A stretch of 64,000 nucleotides of DNA from Oscillatoria sp. FACHB-1407 (GCF_014697545.1 NZ_JACJSA010000014.1:1-64000); one strand, 5' to 3'; shown: positions 18,465-28,102, counted from the first letter of the stretch. Numbers and translations are program-made. Notes: generated by a model not told the origin, from the letters alone.

Positions 18465-19631
18465 ATGACATTGCAACAGTTAAAAACACTCAAGCGATCG
18501 ACTCTTACTCTGATTGGATTGGGAATTGCGATCGCCAGTGGCTCATCCTATTACGCTTTTTCTCAAGTTGAGCAAGAACCGACTGAACCTGTTGTCACGG
18601 CTCCCGTTGATGAACCTGTCACCGCACTGGGACGGCTAGAACCCGTTTCAGAGGTGGTGCGTGTTGCGGCTCCTACGAGCTTAAACAATGATCGGATTGC
18701 CCAGTTGTTAGTTGAGCGGGGCGATCGCGTCCAATCGAATCAAGTGATTGCGATTTTAGACAGTCACAATCGCTTGCAGACGGCACTGTTGCAAGCACAG
18801 GAGCAGGTCAGAGTCACTCAAGCTAGATTGGCTCAAGTCAGAGCCGGAGCACAGTCAGGAGAACTGGCAGCACAACAGGCTGAGATTGTGCGGTTGGAGG
18901 AGGAGTTGCAGGGAGAAATTACCACTCAAACCGCAACCATTGCTCGACGCCGTTCAGAAGTCAATGTGGCACAGGCGGAATACAATCGCTATCTGGCTTT
19001 GTATCAGGAAGGGGCGATCGCCGCTTCTGAGCTTGACCAGCGGCGGCTCACTCTGGAAACGGCTCAAGCTCAACTCAATGAGGTGCAAGCAAATCGCAAT
19101 CGCACCGCGGATACTTTGCGCGCTCAAATTAATCAAGCCAGAGCCACACTAGATCAAATTGCTGAAGTTCGTCCAGTTGATGTGCAGGTTGCACAGTCTG
19201 AGGTAGATCAGGCGATCGCGGCGGTTAAACGGGCTGAAGCTGAGTTAGAAGAGTCTTATATTCGGGCTCCGATTGCAGGACAGGTGTTGGAGGTATATAC
19301 CCAATCCGGTGAGGCGATCGCAGAAGCAGGAATTGTTGATTTGGGTACAACCGAGCAAATGGAAGTGGTGGCAGAGATCTACCAAACTGATATTGGCAAA
19401 GTTCGCACGGGGCAATTCGCGGTGATTACCAGTGAGGCGTTTCCGGGAGAACTGCGTGGAACGGTTCAACTACTTGGGCTGCAAGTGAGTCAGCAGGAGG
19501 TTTTTAGTAATCAACCTGGGGAAAATCTTGATCGCCGTGTGGTGGATGTGAGAATTCGATTAGATGAAGAAACCAGCAAGCGAGTGGCTAGCTTAACCAA
19601 TCTGCAAGTACAGGTTAGTATTCAACCCTGA
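18465..19631 (+). CDS. devB: DevB-type membrane-fusion (HlyD) subunit of ABC exporter
   Basis: A 388-residue periplasmic adaptor. It has an N-terminal membrane anchor (about 12-33), a first barrel/lipoyl half (VTALGRLEPVSEVVRVAAP; LLVERGDRVQSNQVIAILDS), a long alpha-helical hairpin (about 100-260), and a second lipoyl half and barrel (SYIRAPIAGQVLEVYTQSGE). The order membrane-fusion, permease, ATPase and the sequence style match DevBCA of cyanobacteria, which exports glycolipids or other compounds through a TolC-like channel. Heterocyst function cannot be claimed from this window. The next gene starts six bases after it ends. Confidence 0.88.
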   Translation: MTLQQLKTLKRSTLTLIGLGIAIASGSSYYAFSQVEQEPTEPVVTAPVDEPVTALGRLEPVSEVVRVAAPTSLNNDRIAQLLVERGDRVQSNQVIAILDSHNRLQTALLQAQEQVRVTQARLAQVRAGAQSGELAAQQAEIVRLEEELQGEITTQTATIARRRSEVNVAQAEYNRYLALYQEGAIAASELDQRRLTLETAQAQLNEVQANRNRTADTLRAQINQARATLDQIAEVRPVDVQVAQSEVDQAIAAVKRAEAELEESYIRAPIAGQVLEVYTQSGEAIAEAGIVDLGTTEQMEVVAEIYQTDIGKVRTGQFAVITSEAFPGELRGTVQLLGLQVSQQEVFSNQPGENLDRRVVDVRIRLDEETSKRVASLTNLQVQVSIQP

Positions 19632-19637
19632 TTTAAT

Positions 19638-20804
19638 ATGATGCGTAAATTGTTTCGCAAAACTCCTCTGGCGTGGCTTCAGGTCAGGCGAGAGAGAACT
19701 CGTCTCCTGGTGGCGATCGCAGGGATTGCTTTTGCAGATATCCTCATCTTTTTCCAACTGGGGTTGATGGAGTCCGCCTATGTTTCTGCCACAGGAATGC
19801 ACTATCGATTGCAAGGCGATTTGTTTCTGATTAACGCCATCTCAGATAACGTCAACACCATCAGACCATTCCCTCGTTCTAGATTATTTCAAGCCGTGGG
19901 TACGGATGGAATTGCTTCCGTCAACACGTTGTATACCGGGATCGGAAATTGGCGTAATCCCAACAACCGCACCTTCTGGCAGGTACAAATCTATGGTCTA
20001 AACCCCAGTAATCCTGCAATGGATGTGCCTGATGCCAGAGCTAAACTGAGCCAACTGAAGATGTTGAATTATGTCTTGTATGACCGTGCGGCTCGCCCCA
20101 ATTTAGGAGATGTGGCAGGACAGCTAGAGCGATCAAATTCGCTCACAGCTCAACTGAATAATGTCACCATTCAAGTGGCGGGTGTGTTCACGATGGGAGC
20201 TTCATTTTCAGCAGACGGCAATCTGATTGTGAGTGATTCTACTTTTCTGCGTTTGTTTCCTGAGCGTCAACCTGATGAGATTGATGTCGGCTTAATTGTG
20301 CTGGAACCGGGTGCCAATCTTGAACAAGTACAAGCTGTCTTAAGAGCTAAATTGCCAGATGATGTGCTGGTTCTCACCAAGGCAGAATATATTGCGCGGG
20401 AAAGGGAATATTGGAGCCAGGTTAGCCCCATTGGAGTGATTTTCGGCTTCGGCACGATTGTCGGTTTCCTGGTTGGAACGGTGATTGTCTACCAAATTCT
20501 CTATTCGGATGTATCGGATCACCTGCCAGAATACGCCACCCTCAAAGCAATGGGCTACAGCGATCGCTACCTCATCGGGGTGCTGTTTCAAGAAGCTTTG
20601 ATTCTGGCAATTCTTGGCTTTATCCCAGGGTTTGCGATCTCACTGGGGCTGTATGGACTGATTTCCCAAGCCACCCTGCTCCCCGTCAGAATGTCTGTTA
20701 ATCGTGCCACGCTTGTGCTGATTATGACATTGTTAATGTGCATTGCATCGGGGGCGATCGCCATGCGGAAGTTACAGTCTGCCGATCCTGCTGATATTTT
20801 TTAG
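19638..20804 (+). CDS. devC: DevC-type ABC exporter permease
   Basis: A 388-residue permease of the MacB/FtsX kind as found in DevC. One N-terminal membrane helix (about 22-45) is followed by a large periplasmic domain (about 50-255) and three C-terminal helices (about 263-380, VIFGFGTIVGFLVGTVIVYQ, then LGFIPGFAISLGLYG). It lies between the adaptor and the ATPase genes in one operon, with six bases to the gene upstream and 37 to the one downstream. Confidence 0.9.
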   Translation: MMRKLFRKTPLAWLQVRRERTRLLVAIAGIAFADILIFFQLGLMESAYVSATGMHYRLQGDLFLINAISDNVNTIRPFPRSRLFQAVGTDGIASVNTLYTGIGNWRNPNNRTFWQVQIYGLNPSNPAMDVPDARAKLSQLKMLNYVLYDRAARPNLGDVAGQLERSNSLTAQLNNVTIQVAGVFTMGASFSADGNLIVSDSTFLRLFPERQPDEIDVGLIVLEPGANLEQVQAVLRAKLPDDVLVLTKAEYIAREREYWSQVSPIGVIFGFGTIVGFLVGTVIVYQILYSDVSDHLPEYATLKAMGYSDRYLIGVLFQEALILAILGFIPGFAISLGLYGLISQATLLPVRMSVNRATLVLIMTLLMCIASGAIAMRKLQSADPADIF

Positions 20805-20841
20805 TCGATTATTGGTCAGCTTTTCTATTTATCCACTCCTC

Positions 20842-21540
20842 ATGCAACCAGCCATCTCAATTCACAATTTGAATCATTACTTTGGCGAAGGAGACTTGCG
20901 GAAGCAAGTCTTATTTAACATTAATCTTGAAGTTTACTCTGGTGAAATTGTGATTATGACAGGGCCTTCAGGCTCGGGTAAAACGACATTGCTAACGTTA
21001 ATGGGTGGTCTACGATCTGCTCAGGAAGGCAGCCTCAAGATTTTAGGACAGGAAATCAAGGGAGCCAGTAAGCGAAATTTGATCAAAATACGACAGAACA
21101 TTGGTTACATCTTTCAAGCCCATAATCTGTTGACCTTTTTGACAGCCCGACAAAATGTACGGATGTCGCTGGAGTTGCACGATCGCTATCTGGAGCAAAA
21201 TCTGGATCAGCTTGCAGACGATATACTCGATACCGTTGGATTAAGCCATCGGGTTGATTACTATGCAGATAGCTTATCAGGCGGACAAAAACAACGAGTG
21301 GCGATCGCACGAGCGTTGGTCAGTCGTCCCAAAATTGTCCTTGCTGATGAACCGACTGCTGCCCTGGATAAGAAGTCAGGACGAGATGTGGTAGAGCTAA
21401 TGGAGAAATTAGCAAAAGAGCAAGGATGCACAATTCTATTAGTAACTCATGACAGTCGTATTCTCGATCTCGCAGACCGCATCGTGTATATGGAGGATGG
21501 TTGTCTAGTTGACGCTGATTCAGCAATTCCCTTGCATTAA
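20842..21540 (+). CDS. devA: DevA-type ABC exporter ATP-binding subunit
   Basis: A 232-residue ATPase with Walker A GPSGSGKTT, Q-loop IGYIFQAHNLL, signature LSGGQKQRVAIARAL, Walker B IVLADEPTAALD and the H-loop His in LLVTHD. I chose ATG 20842 (MQPAISIHNLNHYFGEG), where homology begins; the frame extends upstream into the permease gene without similarity. The subfamily is that of LolD/MacB/DevA exporters. It completes the DevBCA-like operon. Confidence 0.92.
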   Translation: MQPAISIHNLNHYFGEGDLRKQVLFNINLEVYSGEIVIMTGPSGSGKTTLLTLMGGLRSAQEGSLKILGQEIKGASKRNLIKIRQNIGYIFQAHNLLTFLTARQNVRMSLELHDRYLEQNLDQLADDILDTVGLSHRVDYYADSLSGGQKQRVAIARALVSRPKIVLADEPTAALDKKSGRDVVELMEKLAKEQGCTILLVTHDSRILDLADRIVYMEDGCLVDADSAIPLH

Positions 21541-21619
21541 CTACTCCCCTCCCACTTAAAGATTAAGGAATGAGCGAAAATATGAAGTTGAGCGTTTTTT
21601 GCACTTGTTCTGCGGATAA

Positions 21620-22150
21620 AAACGGATGCGAATCAAAAAAATGATTCAACTGTTGTGCAATCTGCACGAGTGTTGTTCCAATCGGCAAGTGGGCAGAGGT
21701 GATTACGGCAGAGTGAATTGCTCAAGGGTTGGTGCGGGAAAGCGGTGAAGTTTCTAACCGTCGAGAGGGTCGTCCTGGCACTGGGCTGAGCCTGAAGCCT
21801 GAGGGGGCATTTTTTATTAGGACGGTGATCGAAACGGAGCACATCACTGTTGTGAAGTATTAATGCAAATGGGCGATCGCGTTCAGCAAGTTGACTCTGC
21901 TCACCATGAAGTTTATCTGGGCAATGCCATGCAAAGCTTGAGCCTGCTCTACATTCTGATTAACCAGGGAGTTGGCAGCGGCATTATTGTGAATAATCAG
22001 GTGTTTCGAGGAGCGTATGGCACAGCGGGTAAAATCAGTACGCTGATGAGTGACCCGCCAGGGCAGGACGATCTGGAGTTATGGACGCATAATGTCGCTA
22101 AGGATGCGCTGCTCGATCGTAGCGCAGCAGGGTGGCAAAGCGAAGAATCT
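21620..22150 (+). pseudogene. ROK-family transcriptional regulator relic
   Basis: Two blocks of ROK-regulator sequence survive. The first (21723-21863) reads QGLVRESGEVSNREGRPGTG then LSLKPEGAFFIRTVIETEHI, the end of the winged helix and start of the ROK fold. The second (from 21863) reads LLYILINQGVGSGIIVNNQV then FRGAYGTAGKISTL, the conserved glycine-rich core. An in-frame stop, a disturbed frame upstream and a gap of roughly 100 residues between the blocks show the gene is dead. It probably once controlled a sugar-related gene nearby, none of which remains. Confidence 0.7.
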
Positions 22151-22397
22151 GAACCAGTTCGTCAAGAATTTAGGCAAAGGAAAAGCGATCGCCAATTCTG
22201 CTTTAGAATTACCCACAAGATGATATCCTCGAACGCACATCACTTACAGGCTTGTTGGTATAGCACTCCTTCTTGGGCAAATTCATTCTTTTGCAACATA
22301 CGGTAAGCGTAGAGTAGTCCGTTAGCCATCTTTAGTACATTTAACTCGTGTCTATTCTCCTTGTGGGCTAGTGTTGCGAACACAAAGTTCTGCAATG

Positions 22398-22450
22398 TAG
22401 GGGGTTTGGGAGCTTCGCACCCAAGAAGGGGTTCCACCCCTTCACCCCTT
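22398..22450. repeat. Dispersed GGGGTGCAGGGGT-type repeat, inverted copy
   Basis: Read on the minus strand this is GGGGTGAAGGGGTGGAACCCC, then GGGTGCGAAGCTCCC and AAACCCCCT, the same layout as the copies at 6603, 48080 and 61019. It lies in the gap between the ROK relic and the AraC gene. The rest of 22151-22552 shows no gene. A minus-strand frame at 22485-22240 crosses the repeat and is probably not coding. Confidence 0.6.
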
Positions 22451-22552
22451 TCAAAACATATTTTTTGCTGTGCTAGTTTAATCATCTGAGGCGATTCGAG
22501 AGCCGTTCATTGAAATTCGATAAACTACAAGTAGCAGTAATTTCTAGCCTTC

Positions 22553-23452
22553 ATGCCAGCTATGGATCAATTGCCACAGGTTGATATGACTCACCATACT
22601 CATCCGGCGCTTGCTGATCATCCGACGTTGTCCAGTGAGCAGTCCGGGTGGAATGGCATTTTTTTCCATCACTATGATCATCCGGCTCACCAAAGTCCAA
22701 CCCATCAATGGATGCAGCATATTGTTGGCATCACAGGACAGGGCGGACATCCAGTTGAGTCGGAACATCAGGTAGAGGGGCAACTTTTAAGCTGCTACTG
22801 TCAACCGGGTGAAATGTTGTTTATCCCGGCTGGGATCAACTATTCGTCGCTCTGGCATGAGGCAGGCGAATTTTCCCTATTGGGAATTTCCCCTCAGTTT
22901 CTTGAACAGATTGCACATGAATCGATTCGAGTGAAGCAGATTGAGTTGATTCCACACATCGGGGTTGGCGATTTGCTGGTACAGCAGATTGGATTGGCTT
23001 TGAAAGCAGATATTGAAGCAAAACATCCGGCAGGTCGAATGTTTGGAGAATCGCTCGCAACGGGCTTAGTCATTCATCTTTTGAAGCAGTATTCCGTCTG
23101 GCAACCTCGATTGTCTGATGATACAGGTCGTTTGTCAGAACACCAGCTACAAAAAGTGTTCAAGTACGTTCAAGACCATCTTGAACAGGATATTGCTTTA
23201 TCTGATATGGCAAGTGTTCTAAATTTAAGCCAATATCACTTCTGTCGGTTGTTCAAACAATCAACCGGATTAGCTCCTCACCAATACTTAAGCCAGTGTC
23301 GAATTGATCGCGCCAAGCATCTACTGCAATTCACTCAACTCACCATTACTGAAATCACACTTGCAGTTGGGTTGAACAATCACAGTTCTTTCACTCGGCT
23401 GTTTCGTCGCTATGTTGGGACGACTCCGAAAGAATTCAGAGCGTCATTGTAG
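22553..23452 (+). CDS. AraC-family transcriptional regulator
   Basis: A 299-residue regulator of the same subfamily as those at 7571 and 8528: sensing half QSGWNGIFFHHYDHPAHQSP, middle QIELIPHIGVGDLLVQQIGL, and a complete double helix-turn-helix (LSDMASVLNLSQYHFCRLFK; ITEITLAVGLNNHSSFTRLF) ending GTTPKEFRAS. The start is the first ATG; a second in-frame Met (residue 4) is possible. Its targets could be the frameshifted membrane-protein gene 117 bases downstream or genes elsewhere. Confidence 0.9.
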   Translation: MPAMDQLPQVDMTHHTHPALADHPTLSSEQSGWNGIFFHHYDHPAHQSPTHQWMQHIVGITGQGGHPVESEHQVEGQLLSCYCQPGEMLFIPAGINYSSLWHEAGEFSLLGISPQFLEQIAHESIRVKQIELIPHIGVGDLLVQQIGLALKADIEAKHPAGRMFGESLATGLVIHLLKQYSVWQPRLSDDTGRLSEHQLQKVFKYVQDHLEQDIALSDMASVLNLSQYHFCRLFKQSTGLAPHQYLSQCRIDRAKHLLQFTQLTITEITLAVGLNNHSSFTRLFRRYVGTTPKEFRASL

Positions 23453-23569
23453 AAACTCAGCAAGATTTGCACAGGTTGAGCAAAAAAGGTCAAGCTTTAA
23501 GAGAGGGGCGATCGCTACACTCTGCATATTCCATCATGAAAAGCAGTTAGTGTCCTGACAGGAGTATCT

Positions 23570-24171
23570 ATGACGACAACTGGAGCGAGTGAAAAGCGAT
23601 CGCAGTCTGATACAGCCCAACAGAAGCAACAACGATTCAAACTGAGTCTTCAGCAGAAGAACTGGGTTCTAACCTTCCACATTGGCTTTGCCGCACTGTG
23701 GACAGGAACCGTTCTCAGTATGTTTCTGATTGCACTCAGAAATAACAGCACAGCAATGCTGATGTTCTCTTCGCACTCAATTCAGTGATCAACTTACTGG
23801 ATGATTTTATTGTGATTCCTGCGGCGATCGGTTCTGTCGTGACAGCAACTCTCCTTTGCTGGCAAACAAACTACGGTTTCTTCAAATTCTACTGGGTAAT
23901 TACCAAATGGATTTTGACCACTGGGCTGATAATTTTTGGAACCTTCTGGTTGTTCCCCTGGGGTAACACGGCTGAGGCGATTAACGCTTTGCGCAACTCC
24001 GTAGGAACCGCCCAATTAGAAGGCTTAGATGCCTTCAGTAACCCCATTGACAGGTTTGATACAAAAGGAGTATCGATTGGATCAGCTATTCAAGTTTCGC
24101 TCCTGTTTATCATCATTGTGATTTCAACAGTGAAACCCTGGGGAAGACAATCAGCCAGAATTCAAAGTTAA
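23570..24171 (+). pseudogene. Membrane protein, frameshifted
   Basis: Two overlapping frames make one protein. The first (23570-23788) has a polar N-terminus and helix NWVLTFHIGFAALWTGTVLS, then leaves frame after RNNSTA. The second continues with ADVLFALNSVINLLDDFIVI and further helices to KPWGRQ at 24171. One base is missing near 23755-23760. The joined product, about 200 residues with four helices, resembles small DUF2269-type membrane proteins, but I am not sure of the family. A sequencing error would give the same picture. Confidence 0.6.
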
Positions 24172-24201
24172 AGCCTTTCCCTCTAGAACAAAAAAAGGAG
24201 C

Positions 24202-24327
24202 GATGCTGGACTGGTGCGACCGTTACTCAATAGTCAGGTGTCCAGATTTTCTGAAGTGGCAGCAGCACACCAACGGGCTAAGTCGGAGCAAGCGATCGGG
24301 AAAGTGGTGTTGCAGCAAGAGTCATGA
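24202..24327 (+). pseudogene. C-terminal relic of a zinc-type/quinone alcohol dehydrogenase
   Basis: The frame 24202-24327 reads DAGLVRPLLNSQVSRFSEVA, AAHQRAKSEQAIGKVVLQ and a stop. This is the characteristic C-terminus of medium-chain dehydrogenase/quinone reductase proteins (a Lx.V.P..EA..AH.......GK.VL pattern). Nothing of the catalytic or cofactor domains precedes it, so only the last 41 residues survive. It marks another deleted oxidoreductase in this region. Confidence 0.6.
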
Positions 24328-25056
24328 CTGTTCAAGATTATGCTCGTGACGTACCCCGATGACAAAGTCTTGTTGCATAACATGTTGACTGCAAATTGAG
24401 AATCCTTGATGTAATTGGGAAGGGAGTAGATGCATCTTGAACCTAGCCAAAAGTTTGGGTAAGTCACTCACTGTTTAATTACAAAATGATCAATGCTTCT
24501 GCCCTGTAAAACTGAACTTACTACGGGCGACAGCAGGCATTTTGCGGTTGCAACTACATGAATCATGATTTATGAAGTTAAAACCCAACTAGCTCAGATT
24601 TCCTGAGGTTAAAAATCTTTAGAAAGTAGTCAAATTAAGCCTAGCTCTATAGTCAGACCTTCTAGCAAAGCTGGAGACTTAATGAGTGGAACCGCACCAA
24701 ACGCAGGTATTCTCATCGGGAGCTTATTCGTTTGATCTCTAGAAATATCATCCTTACATCTACTAAGGTCTTACTCTCGGACGTATCCCTTGGCTGCCTC
24801 TAACTCAAATTTCACGGTCGATATTGCATAACCTCTGACTCAGAAAGTTTCCTCCTACGGAATTAGCTGATTAGCCACTGTAAGCATTACTTCGCTATCA
24901 CACGTGCAAAACTCCTCAAGTTGCACTGGTCGAACCAGGAGCTTGTCTCAAGTGCTTAGTTAGACAGTACAGCAACCGCTGTGACAGGATTACTGGGATA
25001 CCTGTTCAATTTTTAGTTTTTGATAGCGAGTATTAAGTGATTAAGATTGTGCTTCT
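24328..25056. other. Gene-free 730-bp stretch with several hairpins
   Basis: No coding frame was recognised on either strand. Small perfect hairpins are present: CTGGT-CGA-ACCAG (24926-24938), ACAGC-AACC-GCTGT (24969-24982), and ACAGG...CCTGT (24984-25005) followed by TTTTTAGTTTTT. CATGAATCATGA at 24557-24568 also occurs at 32943-32954. A decayed element or a structured RNA could lie here; none of the RNA families I compared by eye (RNase P, tmRNA, SRP RNA, glnA) matched. Confidence 0.35.
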
Positions 25057-25533
25057 TTAAGAGAGTGTATATTTGTACTCGGCTTTTAACAATTTAAGAA
25101 TGAAGTGTGAATCATGCCGAACAATTCCTGGAATTTGTTTTAGCTTCTCAAAGAAAGAGGTGACTTCAGTGTAACTACCAAAAAAGACATCAGCAATGAT
25201 GTCGTAATGCCCTGTGGTAATTGCCACAAAGCGTACTTCCACCATTTGTTCTAATGCTTTTGCAACAGAGTCAATATAACTATTTTCAACGATCAGGGAA
25301 ACGATTAGGACATGGGGAGTTCCCAACTTTTCTAAGTTGGGCCACGCTAACACTTGAACAATGCCCGATTGAAGTAATCGCTGTACTCGATAACGGGCGG
25401 TTGCTTCTGGCATATTCAACCGCTTGCCAATTTCGGTAAATGACATCCGCCCATCAATGCGAAGCAAATTAATAATGTCTTGATCAATTTCATCCAACGT
25501 TGAAATCGAATTTGGAGTGGAGCCAGACTGCAT
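25057..25533 (-). CDS. Lrp/AsnC-family transcriptional regulator
   Basis: A 158-residue regulator. The N-terminal helix-turn-helix reads LDEIDQDIINLLRIDGRMSF, TEIGKRLNMPEATARYRVQR; the C-terminal RAM/AsnC ligand domain follows (about 75-155, with VRFVAITTGHYDIIADVFFG). I chose ATG 25533 because homology begins with MQSGSTPNSISTLDEID; the frame upstream to 25602 is not similar. It diverges from the membrane oxygenase-like gene at 25702, so it may regulate the nitrogen-compound cluster that follows, sensing an amino acid or related metabolite. Confidence 0.9.
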   Translation of the reverse strand: MQSGSTPNSISTLDEIDQDIINLLRIDGRMSFTEIGKRLNMPEATARYRVQRLLQSGIVQVLAWPNLEKLGTPHVLIVSLIVENSYIDSVAKALEQMVEVRFVAITTGHYDIIADVFFGSYTEVTSFFEKLKQIPGIVRHDSHFILKLLKAEYKYTLS

Positions 25534-25701
25534 TACGGTTCTCCCTAAAATAGTAAAACTTAAAGCCGTACCATCAGATTTTAGCAAGCATTTTTTGCAC
25601 AATTCCTTTTGTATTAAAGGAAACAGTTTGTTATTTTTGAATTCATTAATTTAGCTCTCACATCGAATTTTTCAAGAAATTCTTATCAACGGAGTATAGT
25701 A

Positions 25702-26763
25702 ATGTCTTCTGTCTCCTCCGACCTGGCATTCAGGATGGGGCAACGTTCCTATGGAATGAGTGGGCTAGCGTTGTCCTATGTCCTCATTGGATATGTAGTA
25801 TCCATTGTTTGTATTAGCTCTAGGTCTTGGTTTGCCAATGCTTTAGGCGTTTTTCTACTCATTCATACCTTAATATGGGCTGCTTACTTCGTACATGAAT
25901 TCATTCATGGCACAGTTTTTCGGCAACCTCGTATGAATGCCTGGTTTGGCAATCTTATGTTGTTTTTGACAGGCTCGTGTTATTGTCATTTTCGTGATTT
26001 AGCTCGCAATCATTTAGCCCATCACAAAAATCGAGCTGACTTTTCTGCATTCTCAATTGCTGACTTTCTCAAATCACTGCCAAAGCCACTGACACAACTC
26101 ATTGTTGCTCTGGAGTGGATGTACTTTCCAGCCGTTAATTTGATCTTGCGTTGGCTGTGCATCATGGCTCCTTTCCTGGGGCAAGCTCGTCGTGATGAAC
26201 GATCGCGCACTCTTGGATTGCTGGCGTTAAGAGGCAGTTTCTTTATTGCGTTGGGGTTGTATTCGTGGCGATCGCTCCTCTTATACGGCTTCGCTTACAT
26301 TTGCTTTATTAATATCTTGCGGTTTATGGATTGTTTTCAGCACACCTATGCAGTGTTTCAACTGGGGCAATCACTACCGCAATACAGCCTGGAGTACGAA
26401 GAATCCAATACCTATTCCAACCTGATGCCCGATCGCTGGCGTTGGTTAAATCTGCTATTTCTCAACTTTGGCTATCACAACGCCCATCATCGTGTGATTC
26501 ATTGTCCCTGGTATTTGTTGCCTCAACTGGATGCAGAACTTTACCCATCAGACTACCGACAGCACATAACGCTCGATCGCTTCGTGAAAAACTATCACCA
26601 GTTTCGGATTCATCGTTTGTTTAACAATGGTGGAACGGTGATAGACAGCGAGCAGGGATTAGATCTTGACTCGTTTGTGGGTGCAGTAGGAGTCTCATTT
26701 TTGATTCTCAGAGAGCCTTTGGAATGGCTGAATTTAACCGTTTCAACGGCTCAACCGACTTAA
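25702..26763 (+). CDS. Membrane di-iron desaturase/hydroxylase-like protein
   Basis: A 353-residue integral membrane protein with the three histidine clusters of the fatty-acid desaturase/alkane hydroxylase superfamily: HEFIHG (about residue 68), NHLAHHKN (about 100) and GYHNAHHRVIHCPW (about 255). Hydrophobic helices lie between them. It should bind two irons and use O2 to desaturate or hydroxylate a lipid-soluble or small substrate. It is paralogous to 34349-35341, with shared sequences such as LNLLFLNFGYHNAHH. It diverges from the Lrp/AsnC gene. The substrate is unknown; I see no reason to prefer a fatty acid. Confidence 0.85.
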   Translation: MSSVSSDLAFRMGQRSYGMSGLALSYVLIGYVVSIVCISSRSWFANALGVFLLIHTLIWAAYFVHEFIHGTVFRQPRMNAWFGNLMLFLTGSCYCHFRDLARNHLAHHKNRADFSAFSIADFLKSLPKPLTQLIVALEWMYFPAVNLILRWLCIMAPFLGQARRDERSRTLGLLALRGSFFIALGLYSWRSLLLYGFAYICFINILRFMDCFQHTYAVFQLGQSLPQYSLEYEESNTYSNLMPDRWRWLNLLFLNFGYHNAHHRVIHCPWYLLPQLDAELYPSDYRQHITLDRFVKNYHQFRIHRLFNNGGTVIDSEQGLDLDSFVGAVGVSFLILREPLEWLNLTVSTAQPT

Positions 26764-26814
26764 ACAGACTGGCTTGAACAACAATAATCATTCGCTACTA
26801 GGAGTCATCCGTCT

Positions 26815-27174
26815 ATGGGTCGTTCCGGTTTGGGTCGTCTCTGTGTTGGGGCAAAGGCAGATATTGTCTTGATTGATTTTGATAACCTGGCGATTGGTCC
26901 CGTGTATGACCCAATTCGATCGCTGGTACATCTTGCCAACGGCAGTATGGTTGATACGGTGATCATCGATGGGCAAATTGTGCTGGAGCACAAACAGCTA
27001 CTTGTTTGCAATGAAGCAGAGGTTCTACATAGCGCAAAAACATGGGCACAAGACTCTTGGGCAACCGCACCGGAACGCCATTGGGCAGGACAAACCATCG
27101 ACGAACAGTTTCCGCGATCGCTCAAACCCTGGCAAGAATCGGTCAGCCCTCCTCAACTCCAACTCAATGTTTAG
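26815..27174 (+). pseudogene. Amidohydrolase, C-terminal fragment
   Basis: The 119 codons match only the end of metal-dependent amidohydrolases of the cytosine/guanine deaminase and TrzN/AtzB kind: LGRLCVGAKADIVLIDFDNL, YDPIRSLVHLANGSMVDTVI, IDGQIVLEHKQLLVCNEAEV. The TIM-barrel with the metal-binding His and Asp residues is absent, and the frame begins soon after the upstream gene ends, so this is a 5'-deleted relic. Its presence hints that the ancestral cluster handled a nitrogen heterocycle or amide. Confidence 0.7.
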
Positions 27175-27219
27175 CTTTCTGTGGTGAGGAGGTCAGTTGA
27201 ATTGCTTCCTCACACTTCA

Positions 27220-28089
27220 TCAAGCCTTGCTGGAGAAGACATGGCTAAACTGCTGTCGTTGTCGCTCTGCCATCCAGCAGGTGATCTCCCACACATCAGC
27301 AACAGGCATTCCTGTGAAAGGTAGTGTCTGCATGTAGCCATCCCACAAAAACTCGGGTGTCATCGTCACTTGAGTCATGCCTTGTTGCGCCTGTGCCTGC
27401 CAAATCAGATTCCACCAACGCTCATGTGCTGCCAAAGCGGTTGCGTATTCGGGCGCACGGGGATCGGTGACTTGAGCATGTTGAGCATACCCAACGCGAC
27501 AATGAATATGCATCGCTCGTTGAGCGCATAATTCTAGAATTGACCATTCCGTGTCAATCAGGCGTTCGCACACGACACACCAATGGCTAAAGTCACAAGT
27601 CAACTTCATCGCTGGAAAATGCTGCAACAAATCGCGTGTGATCCAGGGATTAAACAGCGATCGACTGCGGTGCGTTTCAAAGCTAATGGTGACTCCAGAG
27701 ACGCGCTCCAATTCCAATGCACGCCCGAAGAAATCGACATTCTGCTGCCACGACCAGGCATCATATCCGCACATCGTTGAGACAAACAATGCACCCATCT
27801 CAGCCGCTTGATCAACTGTCCACTTCAAATCACTGAGATGATCGTCAAGGGTGCGATCGCCACGCGGTATCCACCAATCTCGTTCACTGGTGGGATCAGT
27901 CCCCGTTGTGGCTTCAGCAACAAAAGCAAGTTGGCGATCGCGCAAGTGTTGACGCAATGCCCTTCGCTGAGATTCATCCTTGGGAATGGGTCCCTCAATG
28001 CCGTTAAATCCAGCCGTAATGGTTTGCTCAATCAACTCATCTAGGTCGCTAGAACCCGACCACACGGTACGTAATATTAATAATTTCAT
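27220..28089 (-). CDS. Sugar-phosphate isomerase/epimerase-like TIM-barrel protein
   Basis: A 289-residue protein of the AP-endonuclease-2/xylose-isomerase-like TIM-barrel family: TITAGFNGIEGPIPKDE, TISFETHRSRSLFNPW, MKLTCDFSHWCVVCERL (metal-ligand region) and MHIHCRVG. Such proteins isomerise or epimerise small hydroxy-acids or sugars with a divalent metal. It is the last gene of the minus-strand transporter operon, 13 bases or more after the permease. The substrate is presumably the imported compound or its product; the true reaction is unknown. Confidence 0.8.
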   Translation of the reverse strand: MKLLILRTVWSGSSDLDELIEQTITAGFNGIEGPIPKDESQRRALRQHLRDRQLAFVAEATTGTDPTSERDWWIPRGDRTLDDHLSDLKWTVDQAAEMGALFVSTMCGYDAWSWQQNVDFFGRALELERVSGVTISFETHRSRSLFNPWITRDLLQHFPAMKLTCDFSHWCVVCERLIDTEWSILELCAQRAMHIHCRVGYAQHAQVTDPRAPEYATALAAHERWWNLIWQAQAQQGMTQVTMTPEFLWDGYMQTLPFTGMPVADVWEITCWMAERQRQQFSHVFSSKA

Positions 28090-28102
28090 GGATACCCTCG
28101 AT

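Noticed and set aside
18465-21540. DevBCA as proof of heterocyst formation
   Set aside because: DevBCA-like exporters also occur in cyanobacteria without heterocysts; no other heterocyst gene is seen here.
22240-22485. An 81-codon minus-strand frame that looked like a small gene
   Set aside because: Half of it is the dispersed hairpin repeat, and the remainder (KMANGLLYAYRMLQKNEF) has no known family.
24600-24900. Possible group I or group II intron or ribozyme
   Set aside because: Some segments look RNA-like on the minus strand, but I could not find the diagnostic domain V or P7 elements, nor an intron-encoded protein.
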